A DNA stretch of 61,638 bases from CAYRPN01 sp964426135 (GTDB lineage Bacteria; Planctomycetota; Phycisphaerae; Phycisphaerales; Phycisphaeraceae): positions 1-61,638 of the forward strand of contig CAYRPN010000021.1 in the NCBI GenBank assembly GCA_964426135.1. The letters are read 5' to 3'. Position numbers and translations under genes: made by a program. Under the pieces are notes generated by a model. The model did not search any database, was not told the DNA's origin, and was given only the letters and a program-made list of their open reading frames with translations. Shown here piece by piece: positions 24,883 through 32,629 of this stretch; positions within the stretch are counted from its first letter, which is position 1; every line of letters begins with the position of its first letter.

Positions 24883-24993
24883 GCTCTCGATTTTTCCCGT
24901 CACAGAAGCCCGCCTGCGGTACAGCAGCGCACCAGCGGGCGTGCTGACGTGGAATGCCTTGCGACCCAAGGTCTGCTGTTTGGAGCTACTCCC

Positions 24994-26004
24994 ATGCGAA
25001 TTCGTTGGCGAGGTTTGGAATTGCCCACCCGGGTCACCGCTGATCCGGATGTCAGCACGCCCACCTACGGCAAGTTCATCGTGGAACCCTTCGAGCGCGG
25101 CTTCGGCACCACCATCGGCAACAGCCTGCGGCGCGTGCTGCTCTCGAGCCTCGAAGGCGCTTCCGTCACCAAGATCAAGATCAAGGGCGCACCCCACGAG
25201 TTCACCAGTCTCGATGGCGTGATGGAAGACGTCACCGACGTCATCCTCAACGTCAAGAACATGGTGGTCTCCATGGACACCGACGAGCCCAAGACCATGA
25301 AGCTCGAAGCGGAAGGCCCCGGCGAAGTTACCTGCGACCTCATCGAGGCGGACTCCACCGTCACCATCCACAACAAGAACCTGGTGCTGGCGACCCTGAC
25401 CAAGCAGGTGGACTTCGACATGGAGTTCACCGTGGAAAAAGGCCGCGGCTACATCCCGGCCAGCGAATATTACGACGGCACCGAGGACCGCGAACTGGGC
25501 GTCATCCCCGTCGATGCGATCTACTCGCCGGTCACCCGCGTGCGGTACAAGGTCGAGGACACCCGCGTCGGCCAGAAGACCAACTACGACAAACTCACGC
25601 TGGAAATCTGGACCAACGGCACGATCACGCCGGAGATGGCGCTGGTCGAGGCCGCCAAGATTCTCCGCAAGCACCTGAACCCGTTCGTGCAGTATTTCGA
25701 GCTCGGCAAAGCGGTCGCCAGCGAGAGCGCCAGCGCCGCCGCCAAGGTGGAAGAAGATCTGCTCAAGAAGCTGCGCATGCCGCTGAGCGAGCTGGATCTT
25801 TCCGTCCGCGCCAGCAACTGTCTGGAGGCGGCGAAGCTGAACTCGGTGGCCGACCTGGTGCAGAAGAGCGACAACGATCTGCTGAAGGTTCGTTCCTTCG
25901 GCAAGACGAGCCTGCGCGAAGTGAAGCGCAAGCTCGCGGACATGAACCTGCAGCTCGGCATGGCTTTGAACGACGAAGTCAAGGCCCAGCTTGCGGGAGC
26001 GTGA
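24994..26004 (+). CDS. rpoA: RNA polymerase alpha subunit
   Basis: The 336-residue alpha subunit. The N-terminal dimerisation domain is clear (FIVEPFERGFGTTIGNSLRR, about residues 26-45, and the LVLATLTKQVDFDMEF region). The C-terminal domain (about 265-325) contains the helix-hairpin-helix set ELDLSVRASNCLEAA and KVRSFGKTSLREVKRKL that contacts UP elements and activators. The ATG at 24994 has GGAG eight bases before; fifteen upstream codons are open but lack coding features. Confidence 0.97.
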   Translation: MRIRWRGLELPTRVTADPDVSTPTYGKFIVEPFERGFGTTIGNSLRRVLLSSLEGASVTKIKIKGAPHEFTSLDGVMEDVTDVILNVKNMVVSMDTDEPKTMKLEAEGPGEVTCDLIEADSTVTIHNKNLVLATLTKQVDFDMEFTVEKGRGYIPASEYYDGTEDRELGVIPVDAIYSPVTRVRYKVEDTRVGQKTNYDKLTLEIWTNGTITPEMALVEAAKILRKHLNPFVQYFELGKAVASESASAAAKVEEDLLKKLRMPLSELDLSVRASNCLEAAKLNSVADLVQKSDNDLLKVRSFGKTSLREVKRKLADMNLQLGMALNDEVKAQLAGA

Positions 26005-26012
26005 GGCGGAGG

Positions 26013-26161
26013 AGCCGTTAGCCGTTAGCCGTTAGCCCTTAGCTTTAAGGCAACGGAAATCACGGTTGTCGGCGAACGCCCCTTGGAATATTCATTTAGA
26101 ACGCATTTGCCTTGTGGCTTTCGGCTATTGGCTAACGGCTAACGGCTAACGGCTCAAGGCT
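26013..26161. repeat. GGCTAAC heptamer inverted repeat, RpoA-L17 spacer
   Basis: Left arm 26013-26044, core TTAAGGCAACGGAAAT (26045-26060), right arm 26129-26161. It ends 17 bases before rplQ. It contains the best match to the core shared by the family. Confidence 0.87.
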
Positions 26162-26177
26162 TCCCCGGAGTCTTGTC

Positions 26178-26789
26178 ATGCGACATCGAGTAGGCGGATA
26201 CCGCCTGAACCGTAACACGGAACACCGCAAGGCGGATCGCACCAACCAGGCGATCGCCTTCTTTACCCACGGCCAGATCACCACCACGATCCCCAAGGCC
26301 AAGTCGGTGCAGGGATTCATCGAAAAGCTGATCACCCTGGCCCGCAAAGGCACGCTCACCGCGCGCCGCCGCGTCATCCAGGAACTCGGCAATCCCTTCC
26401 TGATCAACAAGGATCTGAAGGACTTCGACCGCAAGGCGCTCAAGGCCGACGGCATCATCGTGAACAAGTATCACGAGTTGCAGCGGGCTCCGCGCGTGGT
26501 GAACAAGCTGTTCGACGTCATCGCCAAGGAGATGGCGGACCGCAACGGCGGCTACACCCGCATCGTCAAGCTGATGACCCGCCGCCGCGGCGATGCCACG
26601 CAGCTTTGCGTGCTCCAACTCGTGGGCAAGGAAGAAGGCCCCCAGGTCTCCGGCGACTACTCGCGACGCCGCCAGAAGGCCCACCGCCGCACGGCTTACG
26701 CCGCCGAGGTGCGCAAGAAGAAGAACGAAGGCGAAGCCAAGCCCGCCGAGACTGCAGCCGCTGCGCCCGAGGGCGAGAAGAAGGAGTGA
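26178..26789 (+). CDS. rplQ: 50S ribosomal protein L17 with C-terminal tail
   Basis: L17, at the tunnel exit. MRHRVGGYRLNRNTEHRKA, FFTHGQITTTIPKAKSV and GGYTRIVKLMTRRRGDATQL are typical. At 203 residues it is about 75 longer than the E. coli protein; the last 40 residues are Lys/Glu/Ala-rich and low in complexity. Last gene of the superoperon, followed 38 bases later by a terminator. GGAG lies seven bases before the start. Confidence 0.96.
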   Translation: MRHRVGGYRLNRNTEHRKADRTNQAIAFFTHGQITTTIPKAKSVQGFIEKLITLARKGTLTARRRVIQELGNPFLINKDLKDFDRKALKADGIIVNKYHELQRAPRVVNKLFDVIAKEMADRNGGYTRIVKLMTRRRGDATQLCVLQLVGKEEGPQVSGDYSRRRQKAHRRTAYAAEVRKKKNEGEAKPAETAAAAPEGEKKE

Positions 26790-26827
26790 GCGGCGAACGC
26801 ACGCTCCGCGACATCGAGATCAACAAG

Positions 26828-26853
26828 AACCCCGTTGCAAGACGGGGTTTTTT
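26828..26853 (+). terminator. Rho-independent terminator of the ribosomal superoperon
   Basis: AACCCCGT and ACGGGGTT (26828-26835 and 26842-26849) form an eight-base stem with a six-base loop, followed directly by a run of T. This is the only canonical terminator between 8646 and 26853. Confidence 0.9.
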
Positions 26854-27020
26854 CATGCGCCGACGCACATGCAACACGGAGGGCGAACATCCAGTATGGG
26901 AATTCTTGGCGAATCCGCCTTGTGCGTTCCTACTATCCGTGATAAAAAGAAATAGCGGGCGATCTCTCGTCCGCGGTTCCGCTTTCCGCCACGATGCACT
27001 TTCTTCAAGGAGATTTGACT

Positions 27021-28235
27021 ATGTTGCGCCGCCCCACGTTCACTCGACTTTTCTGCTTCGCAGCGCTGCTTTTGGCGCTCTTGTCCACGCCTTCACAGGC
27101 GATTGTCAGCACCTTCAGCGGCGGCGATCCGGGCGAGGGCCTGGACCTGCAGGGCAACTTCAAATACGCGGTCAATGTGCAGGGCCCCGGCGGCCTGCAG
27201 GTCGGCAATGCGCTGTTCACCGCGGAAGGCGCAACCCCCGGCTACGCGCAGAATGCAGGCAGTCAGATCGGCAACTGGGCGAACCCGGCTTTCGGCGCTT
27301 CCACCAATGACAATAACCTGGAAGTCGTTATGCAATCGATCCGCCACGGCGCGCCCGGCGGCCAGCACCAGGTCACGCTGAGCAACCTGGAACTGGGCAA
27401 GGATTATAAAGTGCAACTCCTCTTCACCGAGTCCTGCTGCGACCGCGGCTTTGACGTGTACGTCAACAAGGGGAACTCGCTCGGTTACGCGTCGGTCGCG
27501 GATCAGTTCAACATCCAGCAGACCCAGGGCGGCATCAACAACAGCCCCACCAACGGCGCCGTCGTCACCCACAGCTTCACCGCCTTCAGCACCACCGCCA
27601 CGATCCTGCTCGACGGCCCCGGCGCCGGCTTCCCCGACCCCAACCCCACGCTCAGCGGCCTGACGCTGGAAGACCTCGGCAGCTTCGCCTCGTTCGACGG
27701 CAACATCGCCTTCGGCAAGCCCGCCACGGCGACTTCCGTCTATCCCTTCAGCCCAATCTTTGGGCCAGAGAAGACCGTTAACGGCTCGACTGGCGATGCC
27801 CAGGGCAACCAGTGGCTCGCCGCCGACGGCGTGACCAGTGCGTCGCTGACGATCGACCTGCAGGGCACGTTTGATGTGGACACCGTCGATCTGCTCAACA
27901 CCGGCAACGCGGGATTCCTCGACCGCGCCACCGGCCTGTTCAGCATCGACGTCGCCGGCTCCAACGGCGTCTTCCGAAACGCCGTGTCGCCGCGCCTGCT
28001 CCAGCATTTCACTGACGGTTTCCAGACGGAACTGGTCAACGAAAGGCAGGTCAGCTTCGTCCGCTTCAACATGCTGTCGATCGTCGACCCGCCGGGAGGA
28101 CTCGTCGCGACGAACGGCGGCGGCCTCAACGAAATCCGCGTCAACGGCACCTTCTCCATCCCCGAGCCCGCCACCGCCCTGCTCGGCATCATGGGCATGC
28201 TGGGCCTGGGCGGACGTCGCCGTCGAATCGCCTGA
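27021..28235 (+). CDS. PEP-CTERM protein with discoidin-like domain
   Basis: A 404-residue exported protein with a signal peptide (residues 1 to about 27), a beta-rich domain (about 28-215), a second domain resembling F5/8-type C (discoidin) folds (about 218-375, beginning NIAFGKPATATS) and a C-terminal sorting signal: IPEPATALLGIMGMLGLGG followed by RRRR. PEP-CTERM signals are recognised by exosortases, which transfer the protein to the cell surface or exopolysaccharide. No exosortase is in the window. The start at 27021 has AAGGAG seven bases upstream, a stronger site than any of the ribosomal genes. It is a single gene between two terminators. Confidence 0.9.
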   Translation: MLRRPTFTRLFCFAALLLALLSTPSQAIVSTFSGGDPGEGLDLQGNFKYAVNVQGPGGLQVGNALFTAEGATPGYAQNAGSQIGNWANPAFGASTNDNNLEVVMQSIRHGAPGGQHQVTLSNLELGKDYKVQLLFTESCCDRGFDVYVNKGNSLGYASVADQFNIQQTQGGINNSPTNGAVVTHSFTAFSTTATILLDGPGAGFPDPNPTLSGLTLEDLGSFASFDGNIAFGKPATATSVYPFSPIFGPEKTVNGSTGDAQGNQWLAADGVTSASLTIDLQGTFDVDTVDLLNTGNAGFLDRATGLFSIDVAGSNGVFRNAVSPRLLQHFTDGFQTELVNERQVSFVRFNMLSIVDPPGGLVATNGGGLNEIRVNGTFSIPEPATALLGIMGMLGLGGRRRRIA

Positions 28236-28272
28236 GCGCGATCCCAGTCCGTAACGCCATCCGTTCACGATA

Positions 28273-28298
28273 AACCCCGCCATCCGGCGGGGTTTTTT
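28273..28298 (+). terminator. Rho-independent terminator of the PEP-CTERM gene
   Basis: AACCCCGCC and GGCGGGGTT form a nine-base stem with a four-base loop (ATCC), followed by four further T residues. It resembles the superoperon terminator in sequence. Confidence 0.9.
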
Positions 28299-28301
28299 CA
28301 T

Positions 28302-28413
28302 GCGCCCGATGCTCAGCGCTGCGCCCGATGCTCAGCGCTGCGCCCGATGCTCAGCGCTGCGCCCGATGCTCAGCGCTGCGCCCGATACACAGCGCTGTGC
28401 CCGGTACTCAGCG
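28302..28413. repeat. Six tandem copies of a 19-base unit
   Basis: The unit GCGCCCGATGCTCAGCGCT is repeated four times without change (28302-28377), then twice with substitutions (28378-28396 and 28397-28413). Each unit contains CAGCGCTG across the junction, a small palindrome. Confidence 0.92.
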
Positions 28414-28415
28414 TA

Positions 28416-28823
28416 GGGTGCGTCAAGGCTCGGCGCGGACGCACCACAGTGAACCGCCAGATCCCGCCGCGCGGCCAACACAAGCGTTTTGATCTCGCGC
28501 GAAGGCGCAAAGCTCGCCAAGTCATACGGCTTCTATCTGCTTCTCGCGCCGAAGTTGATGCCACTGGCAGGCTCGGCTGCCAGTGCGTTTCTCGCGTCCA
28601 CCGACGTCCCCGCCTTGATTTTCGCAGGTACACTGGCAGCCAAGCCTGCCAGTGGCATCTGAGCAAGAATCTGATGGAATCCGTATCAGGACTCTTCTTC
28701 GCGAGCTTTCCGCCTTTGCGCCAGATCCACCAACTCGCGAAAATTGACAAGGTTCTTGATTCGCTGCTCCTCAGCGAAACGCGGTGTCTCCGCGCCACCG
28801 GTGGAACCTTGACGCACCCTGCG
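28416..28823. repeat. Three inverted repeats nested in one another
   Basis: Outer arms: the GGTGCGTCAAGG family at 28416-28444 and 28799-28823. Middle arms: GCGAAGGCGCAAAGCTCGCC near 28497-28522 and a diverged complement near 28703-28728. Inner arms: GCCACTGGCAGGCTCGGCTG near 28559-28588 and its complement near 28631-28661. With the tandem repeat before it this fills the 672-base gap between the PEP-CTERM gene and recR; I see no gene in it. Confidence 0.75.
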
Positions 28824-28907
28824 AAGCAGCCACGTCGCTCTTGCGAGCATTCTCCGCGATCACTTCTCCGCACGCACGCCACCGCACTCACGACCTACAA
28901 TGACCGC

Positions 28908-29663
28908 ATGGCTGGAATGTCACACGCCTCATCGATGAATCGCCTCGTGGCCCTGCTGAGCCGGCTGCCGGGCATCGGCAAACGCTCCGCCGAGCGGCTG
29001 GCGTTTCACCTGCTCAAGCAGTCCGCCGACGACGTGGCGCAGCTCGCGCAGGCGATCATCGACCTGAAACGCAACACCAAGCAGTGCTCCATCTGCCACA
29101 ACGTCGCCGAGACTGATCCCTGCCCCATCTGCAGCGACGAGCGGCGAGACCGAGGCCTCGTGCTGGTCGTGGAACAGCCCAACGATCTGGTCAGCATCGA
29201 GCAGACCGGGATGTACAAAGGCGTGTACCACGTGCTGATGGGGCGCATCGCGCCGCTGGATGGAATCGGGCCTGGGGATCTGACGGTGGATGAATTGCTG
29301 GGGCGAGTCAGAGGTCGCAAGGCAGAAGTCAGAAGTCAGGAGTCAGAAGTCGGAACGAAAAATACATCGCCAGAGGCGATACTTGAGACTCCGAACCCAA
29401 CACTTAGAACTCAGAGCTCAGAACCCAAGACTCAGGACTCAGGCCGCGGGACTCAGGACGCTCCCGTCCACGAAGTCATCATCGGCACCAACCCCACGCT
29501 GGAAGGCGACGGCACTGCGCTTTACCTTCAGCGAGAACTCACAAGACTGGGCGTGAAGGTCACGCGCCTCGCTCGCGGGCTGCCTCATGGTTCGCACATG
29601 GAACTGGTCAGCAAGGCTGTGCTGGCCGATGCATTACTTGGAAGAGGTGTTGTGAGTGAGTAG
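28908..29663 (+). CDS. recR: Recombination protein RecR with repeat-encoded insertion
   Basis: RecR, which with RecO loads RecA on gapped DNA. Domains in order: helix-hairpin-helix (LSRLPGIGKRSAERLAFHLL, about 17-36), a four-cysteine zinc finger (Cys60, Cys63, Cys72, Cys75) and a TOPRIM domain (RGLVLVVEQPNDL, 82-94, onward). At 251 residues it is about 50 longer than the usual 200. The excess lies within the TOPRIM domain, residues about 135-186, between ELLGRV and VHEVIIGTNPTLEGDGTA, parts which adjoin closely in other RecR proteins. It is encoded by heptamer repeats. Start: the ATG at 28908; 28917 or 28935 are possible alternatives. Confidence 0.92.
   Translation: MAGMSHASSMNRLVALLSRLPGIGKRSAERLAFHLLKQSADDVAQLAQAIIDLKRNTKQCSICHNVAETDPCPICSDERRDRGLVLVVEQPNDLVSIEQTGMYKGVYHVLMGRIAPLDGIGPGDLTVDELLGRVRGRKAEVRSQESEVGTKNTSPEAILETPNPTLRTQSSEPKTQDSGRGTQDAPVHEVIIGTNPTLEGDGTALYLQRELTRLGVKVTRLARGLPHGSHMELVSKAVLADALLGRGVVSE
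29310..29465. repeat. Heptamer arrays inside recR
   Basis: Units AGTCAGA/AGTCAGG fill 29328-29357 and units of ACTCAGA/ACTCAGG type fill 29400-29460. They match the GACTCAG arrays in the L2-S19 and L24-L5 spacers. The total length inserted is a multiple of three, so the frame stays open and gives a hydrophilic peptide rich in Ser, Gln, Glu and Thr. Confidence 0.88.
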
Positions 29664-29907
29664 CCGGACGAAGGCAGAACAGGGAAGTCAAAAATGCAAA
29701 CGTCGAGAGTCAGAACCGATGAGGGATTCCAATTTTTCTTGCACTTTGATTTTGCGTTCGCTGTTTTGACTTTTCCGATGCAGACCTCGGTGCCCCGTCA
29801 GCGTCGAACGCGACTCGAAATGAATCGCCATTCCACCTACACTCCGCAACCTCGAATCGCTGTACACACGCCACGAACCTTGAACCCAAACCCTAAAGCC
29901 TTCGCCC

Positions 29908-31479
29908 ATGCGTCTTGACACCGGACAACACATGCGGATGAGCCAGCAGATGAAGCTGGCGCCGCGCATGATCCAGTCGATGGAGATTCTCCAGCTTTCC
30001 TCCATGGCGCTGGAGGAGCGCATCGAGCAGGAACTGGCAAGCAATCCGACACTGGAGTTGAAAGAGCCCGGCGACGACGACGCGGGAAGCCCCGATGCGC
30101 CCGAAGGCACCGGCGAGCCGGCGCCCGAAGCCGCGTCCGAGGCCTCGGAGGCCACCGCCGGCGAGAAGGAACTCACGGTCAAGGACGACACGGTCGACCC
30201 CAGCCACGCCGATGACTTCGAACGGCTGAGCAATGCGGACGAAGTGCTCGGCGAGGATTGGGAATCCAACGCGCTGGAAGGCGAAAGCTACCGCCCCGCC
30301 CGCAACGACGGCGAGCGCGACGCCAAGATGGACGCGATGGCGAACACCGCCGCCCGCACCGAGAGCCTGACCGATCAGTTGCTGGCGCAGTGGCACCTCG
30401 TGGAAATGACGCCGGAGTACCGCGCGGCCGGTGAGTATCTCATCGGCTTCATCGATGCCGACGGCTATCTGCGCACCGACAAGCAGACACTCATCGAGCA
30501 GGCGCCGCCGGGCGTCGACATCAAACTGCTGGACGACGCGCTGAAGCTCATTCAGGAAAACGTGGAACCTGTGGGTATCGGCGCCCGCGACCTGCGCGAA
30601 TGTCTGCTCATGCAGATCGACGCCCGGATGCAGGGCGGCGCGGAGAATGATGACGAACCGGTGGACACCGCTGAGTTGGACTTGCAGCACAAGCTCGTCA
30701 GCGACTATCTGAAGGACATCGAGGCCAACCGTCTGCCCAAGATCGCGAAGGAACTGGAGAAGGACATCGAACTGGTGAAGAGCGCGATCACGCATCTGCG
30801 CCGCTACCATCCGCACCCGGGCCGACTGCTCGCCGGCGAAAGCCCGCGCACGATCATTCCCGACGCGATCGTGGACTACGACGAGGATCAGGACCGCTAC
30901 GTCGCCCGCCTGAAGAACGACCGGTTGCCGACGCTGCGCATCAGCGGATTGGCGGAAAAGATGGCCAAGGACAAGGCCCTGGATTCCAAGACGCGCACGT
31001 TCGTCAAGAACAACATCCACACCGCGCAGTGGCTGATCGACGCCATCCAGCAGCGGCATAACACGCTGATGCGAGTGATCAACGTGGTGATCGACGCGCA
31101 GCGGGAGTTCTTCGACTTCGGCCCGCAGCATTTGAAGCCGCTGCCGATGACGATGGTGGCGGACCAGCTCGGCATCCACGTGGCCACGGTGAGCCGGGCC
31201 GTCAGCGAGAAGTACCTGCAGACGCCGCGCGGCATTTTTCCGCTGCGCATGTTCTTCTCCGGCGGCACCGAAACGGACGCAGGCGAGTCCATGAGCTGGC
31301 AAGCTGTCCAGGCCAAGCTGAAGGAAGTGATCGAAGCGGAGGATAAGAGCAATCCGCTGAGCGATGACGAACTGGTGGTGAAGCTGAAGGAAGCCGGCAT
31401 CGAATTGGCCCGGCGAACGGTGGCGAAGTACCGCAAACAGATGGGCATTCTGCCCGCGCGGCAGCGGAAAGAGTATTGA
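29908..31479 (+). CDS. rpoN: RNA polymerase sigma-54 factor
   Basis: The 523-residue sigma-54. The N-terminal region I is clear (QQMKLAPRMIQSMEILQLSS, about residues 14-33, with the Gln/Leu-rich pattern needed for enhancer response), followed by a long acidic region II (about 52-130), the core-binding domain (about 140-330), a helix-turn-helix (QLGIHVATVSRAVSEKYLQT, about 419-438) and the RpoN box ARRTVAKYRKQMGI (about 500-513). No sigma-54 activator is seen in the window. The gene is preceded by a 244-base spacer with short imperfect inverted repeats and convergent with the zinc-ribbon protein gene, 58 bases away. Confidence 0.96.
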   Translation: MRLDTGQHMRMSQQMKLAPRMIQSMEILQLSSMALEERIEQELASNPTLELKEPGDDDAGSPDAPEGTGEPAPEAASEASEATAGEKELTVKDDTVDPSHADDFERLSNADEVLGEDWESNALEGESYRPARNDGERDAKMDAMANTAARTESLTDQLLAQWHLVEMTPEYRAAGEYLIGFIDADGYLRTDKQTLIEQAPPGVDIKLLDDALKLIQENVEPVGIGARDLRECLLMQIDARMQGGAENDDEPVDTAELDLQHKLVSDYLKDIEANRLPKIAKELEKDIELVKSAITHLRRYHPHPGRLLAGESPRTIIPDAIVDYDEDQDRYVARLKNDRLPTLRISGLAEKMAKDKALDSKTRTFVKNNIHTAQWLIDAIQQRHNTLMRVINVVIDAQREFFDFGPQHLKPLPMTMVADQLGIHVATVSRAVSEKYLQTPRGIFPLRMFFSGGTETDAGESMSWQAVQAKLKEVIEAEDKSNPLSDDELVVKLKEAGIELARRTVAKYRKQMGILPARQRKEY

Positions 31480-31537
31480 TCGCAGCGCCTTCGCCTGCCC
31501 CGTTCAGCGCCCGCCCGAAGGGCGCGATGGCGGCGCG

Positions 31538-32629
31538 TCACCGCGTCAGCGCTTTGAACAGCGCCTTCATCGCCGGCGTCACTTCCATCTCCTCCCCTGC
31601 CAGGCTCAACGTCGCCTTGTTCGCACCCGCCAGGGCGCGTGCGGTGGATTCATCGAGCGTGTACTCGACCCACGTCGGAATCTGCCGCGGTCCGCCGTCG
31701 GAGTCGGGAGGATCAACCGGTTGCTGCGCGGTCGGAGTGAACGGCTCGACGCGCTCGTCGATGACCAGATTCATCTGGGGCTCATCTCCGCCTGGGGTGG
31801 AGATGATGCCCTTGAAACTGCCTTCGAGGCGTAGAGTCACTTTGGCGGGACCGGCAGCGCGATCCCTGCCGGGGTGCGTGCAACGGACGATCATCTCGAG
31901 CCGGCGCGTGGCCAGCGGGAGGACATACGGCACTGACTTGATCGTGGTCGCATTGGCCGCTTCATCGAAACTGGAGGAGGTGCCGATGGATTCGCCGACG
32001 GGCCTTCCATTCCCTGTGAACTTCTGGCCCGCCACGGTCACGCCTTCCTCTTCATTGGCGTTTTTCTCCGGCGGCGTGTCGCCGGGATTGTCCTTGTTTT
32101 CACTCTCGTTCTCGTTCATCGGCCCGTCTTCGCGCGGCGGCTTCTTCGTCCCGAATACGCCGATGCGCTGATTCGGACTGGGCGTGCCGCCCGGACCCGG
32201 CAACACCTTCACGTCCTTCACCGTGATCACCTCCGGCACCGGCGGGGGACGGTTGACCGCAACCACAACGATGATCGCAATCACCACGCCAAGAAAAACC
32301 AGCGCCAAGGCAGCGACCATGACATGGTGCGAGCCCTTGCTCTTCTCGAAATGCACCCGCCGATGCCAACTCTCCCGATACCCGCGGCTGCGATCGCCCG
32401 CCACGGCGGCAAGCTCATCTTCAGGCCCCGCGGGCAGCGGCGGCGGCTCCACAGGCTTGTGAACAGGCGCGACCGCCGCTGCAGCCTTTGGAGCGCGAGG
32501 CAACTGGTACTCCACTGGCTGCCCGGGCACGTCAAACGGACGCTTGCAGCGCGGGCAGCGCACCTGTCGCCCCGCAAAGCTGTCGGGCAGCAGCACCTTG
32601 TGCGTGCATTTACATTCAATCTTGATCAT
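31538..32629 (-). CDS. Zinc-ribbon single-pass membrane protein
   Basis: A 363-residue protein with an N-terminal zinc ribbon (Cys6, Cys8, Cys25, Cys28: IECKCTHKVLL and VRCPRCKRPF), a Pro/Ala-rich linker, one transmembrane helix (about 103-126, VMVAALALVFLGVVIAIIV) and an outer part starting with a disordered Pro/Gly/Asn/Glu segment (about 127-200) and ending in a beta-rich region of about 150 residues. This ribbon-linker-helix layout is frequent in Planctomycetota, with unknown function. The start at 32629 puts the zinc ribbon at the N-terminus and has GGGAG upstream; the 102 codons open before it look like non-coding sequence. Confidence 0.75.
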   Translation of the reverse strand: MIKIECKCTHKVLLPDSFAGRQVRCPRCKRPFDVPGQPVEYQLPRAPKAAAAVAPVHKPVEPPPLPAGPEDELAAVAGDRSRGYRESWHRRVHFEKSKGSHHVMVAALALVFLGVVIAIIVVVAVNRPPPVPEVITVKDVKVLPGPGGTPSPNQRIGVFGTKKPPREDGPMNENESENKDNPGDTPPEKNANEEEGVTVAGQKFTGNGRPVGESIGTSSSFDEAANATTIKSVPYVLPLATRRLEMIVRCTHPGRDRAAGPAKVTLRLEGSFKGIISTPGGDEPQMNLVIDERVEPFTPTAQQPVDPPDSDGGPRQIPTWVEYTLDESTARALAGANKATLSLAGEEMEVTPAMKALFKALTR

